A DNA stretch of 6,248 nt from the NCBI GenBank assembly GCA_900757235.1, contig CAAENB010000141.1, positions 1 through 6,248 of the forward strand, written 5' to 3'. A program made the translations under genes and the position numbers. Below are positions 5,142 through 6,248 of this stretch, piece by piece. This stretch comes from an uncultured Collinsella sp. Its GTDB lineage: Bacteria; Actinomycetota; Coriobacteriia; Coriobacteriales; Coriobacteriaceae. A model generated the notes under the pieces. That model was not told where the DNA came from. It made no database searches and saw nothing but the letters and a program-made list of their open reading frames with translations. Within the stretch, counting starts at the first letter, position 1; each line of letters opens with the position of its first letter.

Positions 5142-6248
5142 TTAATATAGGTACGATGCGGAAACTCCAGACCAGGGAATAGCTTGCTCGTCAGCTCGCA
5201 GAAATAGCCGTCCGTCATGCTCGCGATGTAATCCGCCACTGCTTGATCCTTGTCGTCCTGCCAGGCATAGGTGCGATCGTAGTAGGAAAGCTGCTGCTCG
5301 ATGCGCGAAATATGATGCTTAAAGATGTACGAGGACTCGTCGCCTTGATTAAGATCTTGCAGGCAGCGGTCGTAGAGCTTTTCGAATGCCTCGCGCAGCT
5401 CCGCCTCGGAATCGCCCTCGATACCGCCCTTGCTGTAGATCTTCTCGTAGTTCTCGCGCTTGGCCCGGCGGATCTCTTCAAACAGGTCCTCGCTCATCTC
5501 GATACGCGGCTTGCCGTAGCTATGCTCGACGATATCGATAGAAGCGTGCGTGAGGATCCAGCTGTTGTAAGCCCCGCCCAGGCCATCGTCAAAAGCGTCG
5601 GGTGACAACAGGCCCGCCGCGATGGCGTCTTGGCGATCGCGCCCAACGTAGGCGAGGATATCCGAGATACGCACCACACAGCCCTCGAGGGTCATGGGGC
5701 GCAGGTGCTCGATCGCGCCATAGCCCGTGGCAATGCAGTCCTCGACGGTACGGTCGAACTGGTCAAACGACGCCATGTCCGAGAGTTCAAAGACACGCTG
5801 CTCGTACTCGCCGTTATGGCACAGCACGCCGTCGAGCGTCTGGAGCGACACGTTGCGGCCGTACAGCGCGTCGAGCACGCGGACGGACTGCACGTTATGG
5901 AAAAAATAACGACCCGTACGCTCGTGATAGATATCGTTGAGGAAACGCTCGCCGGCATGGCCAAAGGGCGTGTGGCCCAAATCGTGGCCCAGGCCAATCG
6001 CCTCGATCAAATCGCAGTTGAGGCCCAGGGCACGGCCGATATCGCGGGCAATGCGCGAGACGAGCTGCACATGAAGGCCGCGCCGCGACAGGTCGTCGTT
6101 GCTGCGAAAGCTAAAGACCTGCGTTTTGCCTGCATAACGCGTGTACGCAGGAAGATGAAGAATCTTTTCGGTATCGCGCATAAACGCCGGACGCATAAGC
6201 GTGCCTTTGTCGGCGGCGCGATCAATACGACGAATGACCTGATCGTCG
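5132..6248 (-). CDS. dgt: dGTPase-like HD-domain triphosphohydrolase (5' end outside window)
   Basis: The reading frame stays open to the right edge, so the N-terminus is missing; at least 371 residues are present. The ATG at 6194-6196 is internal: the codons before it read RRIDRAADKGTLMRPAFMRD and continue the family's N-terminal region. Motifs of deoxyguanosinetriphosphate triphosphohydrolase-like proteins (dNTP to deoxynucleoside plus triphosphate) appear in order: FMRDTEKILHLPAYTRYAGKTQVF, matching the family's xxRDRDRILHSxAFRRLxxKTQVF; GLHVQLVSRIAR with the first metal His; GHDLGHTPFGHAGE with the HD pair; HNVQSVRVLD; and VVRISDILAYVGRDRQDAI with the distal metal Asp. All four metal ligands are kept, so it should be active. 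It would limit the dNTP pool in the cytoplasm, but the preferred nucleotide cannot be read from sequence. The stop overlaps a LexA-type box; rarA follows in the same direction. Confidence 0.9.
   Translation of the reverse strand, partial: DDQVIRRIDRAADKGTLMRPAFMRDTEKILHLPAYTRYAGKTQVFSFRSNDDLSRRGLHVQLVSRIARDIGRALGLNCDLIEAIGLGHDLGHTPFGHAGERFLNDIYHERTGRYFFHNVQSVRVLDALYGRNVSLQTLDGVLCHNGEYEQRVFELSDMASFDQFDRTVEDCIATGYGAIEHLRPMTLEGCVVRISDILAYVGRDRQDAIAAGLLSPDAFDDGLGGAYNSWILTHASIDIVEHSYGKPRIEMSEDLFEEIRRAKRENYEKIYSKGGIEGDSEAELREAFEKLYDRCLQDLNQGDESSYIFKHHISRIEQQLSYYDRTYAWQDDKDQAVADYIASMTDGYFCELTSKLFPGLEFPHRTYINER

Overview
The window looks like chromosome from a high-GC Gram-positive bacterium, most likely a member of the Coriobacteriia close to Collinsella. 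This rests on codon use and on the style of the gene set (SigB/F/G-type sigma factor, YtxG-like protein, AI-2E permease, RarA, dGTPase); no species marker is present. Nearly all the coding content lies on the minus strand, from about 460 to the right edge, and is GC-rich. The left edge is different: bases 1-180 are only about 28% G+C by hand count and carry plus-strand genes.

Left edge (1-452, plus strand): the tail of a small zinc-ribbon protein is followed by a strong intrinsic terminator. A short AT-rich promoter region with a good ribosome binding site then leads to an orphan 79-residue protein with two predicted membrane segments. That gene runs head-on into the minus-strand block, with only 9 bases between the two stop codons.

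Stress-type block (462-3621, minus strand; transcription order right to left): a membrane-anchored coiled-coil protein of DUF948/YtxG type, an RsbW/SpoIIAB-like anti-sigma protein, a SigB/SigF/SigG-class sigma factor and an AI-2E family permease. The junctions are an 8-base overlap, a 1-base gap and a 4-base ATGA overlap, so the four are almost certainly one translationally coupled operon. The anti-sigma homologue has lost the ATP-binding residues of the family, and no RsbV-type antagonist lies beside it. This is the most unusual point in the window.

DNA and nucleotide maintenance block (3722-6248, minus strand): a dGTPase-like HD hydrolase whose 5' end lies beyond the window, then the AAA+ recombination factor RarA. 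The 60-base gap between them, extending into the last codons of the dGTPase, holds a perfect-arm LexA-type SOS box (CGAAC-N4-GTTCG). It overlaps the -35 region of a candidate rarA promoter, and next to it lies a second, perfect 8-bp inverted repeat over the expected transcription start. This suggests that rarA belongs to the SOS regulon here.
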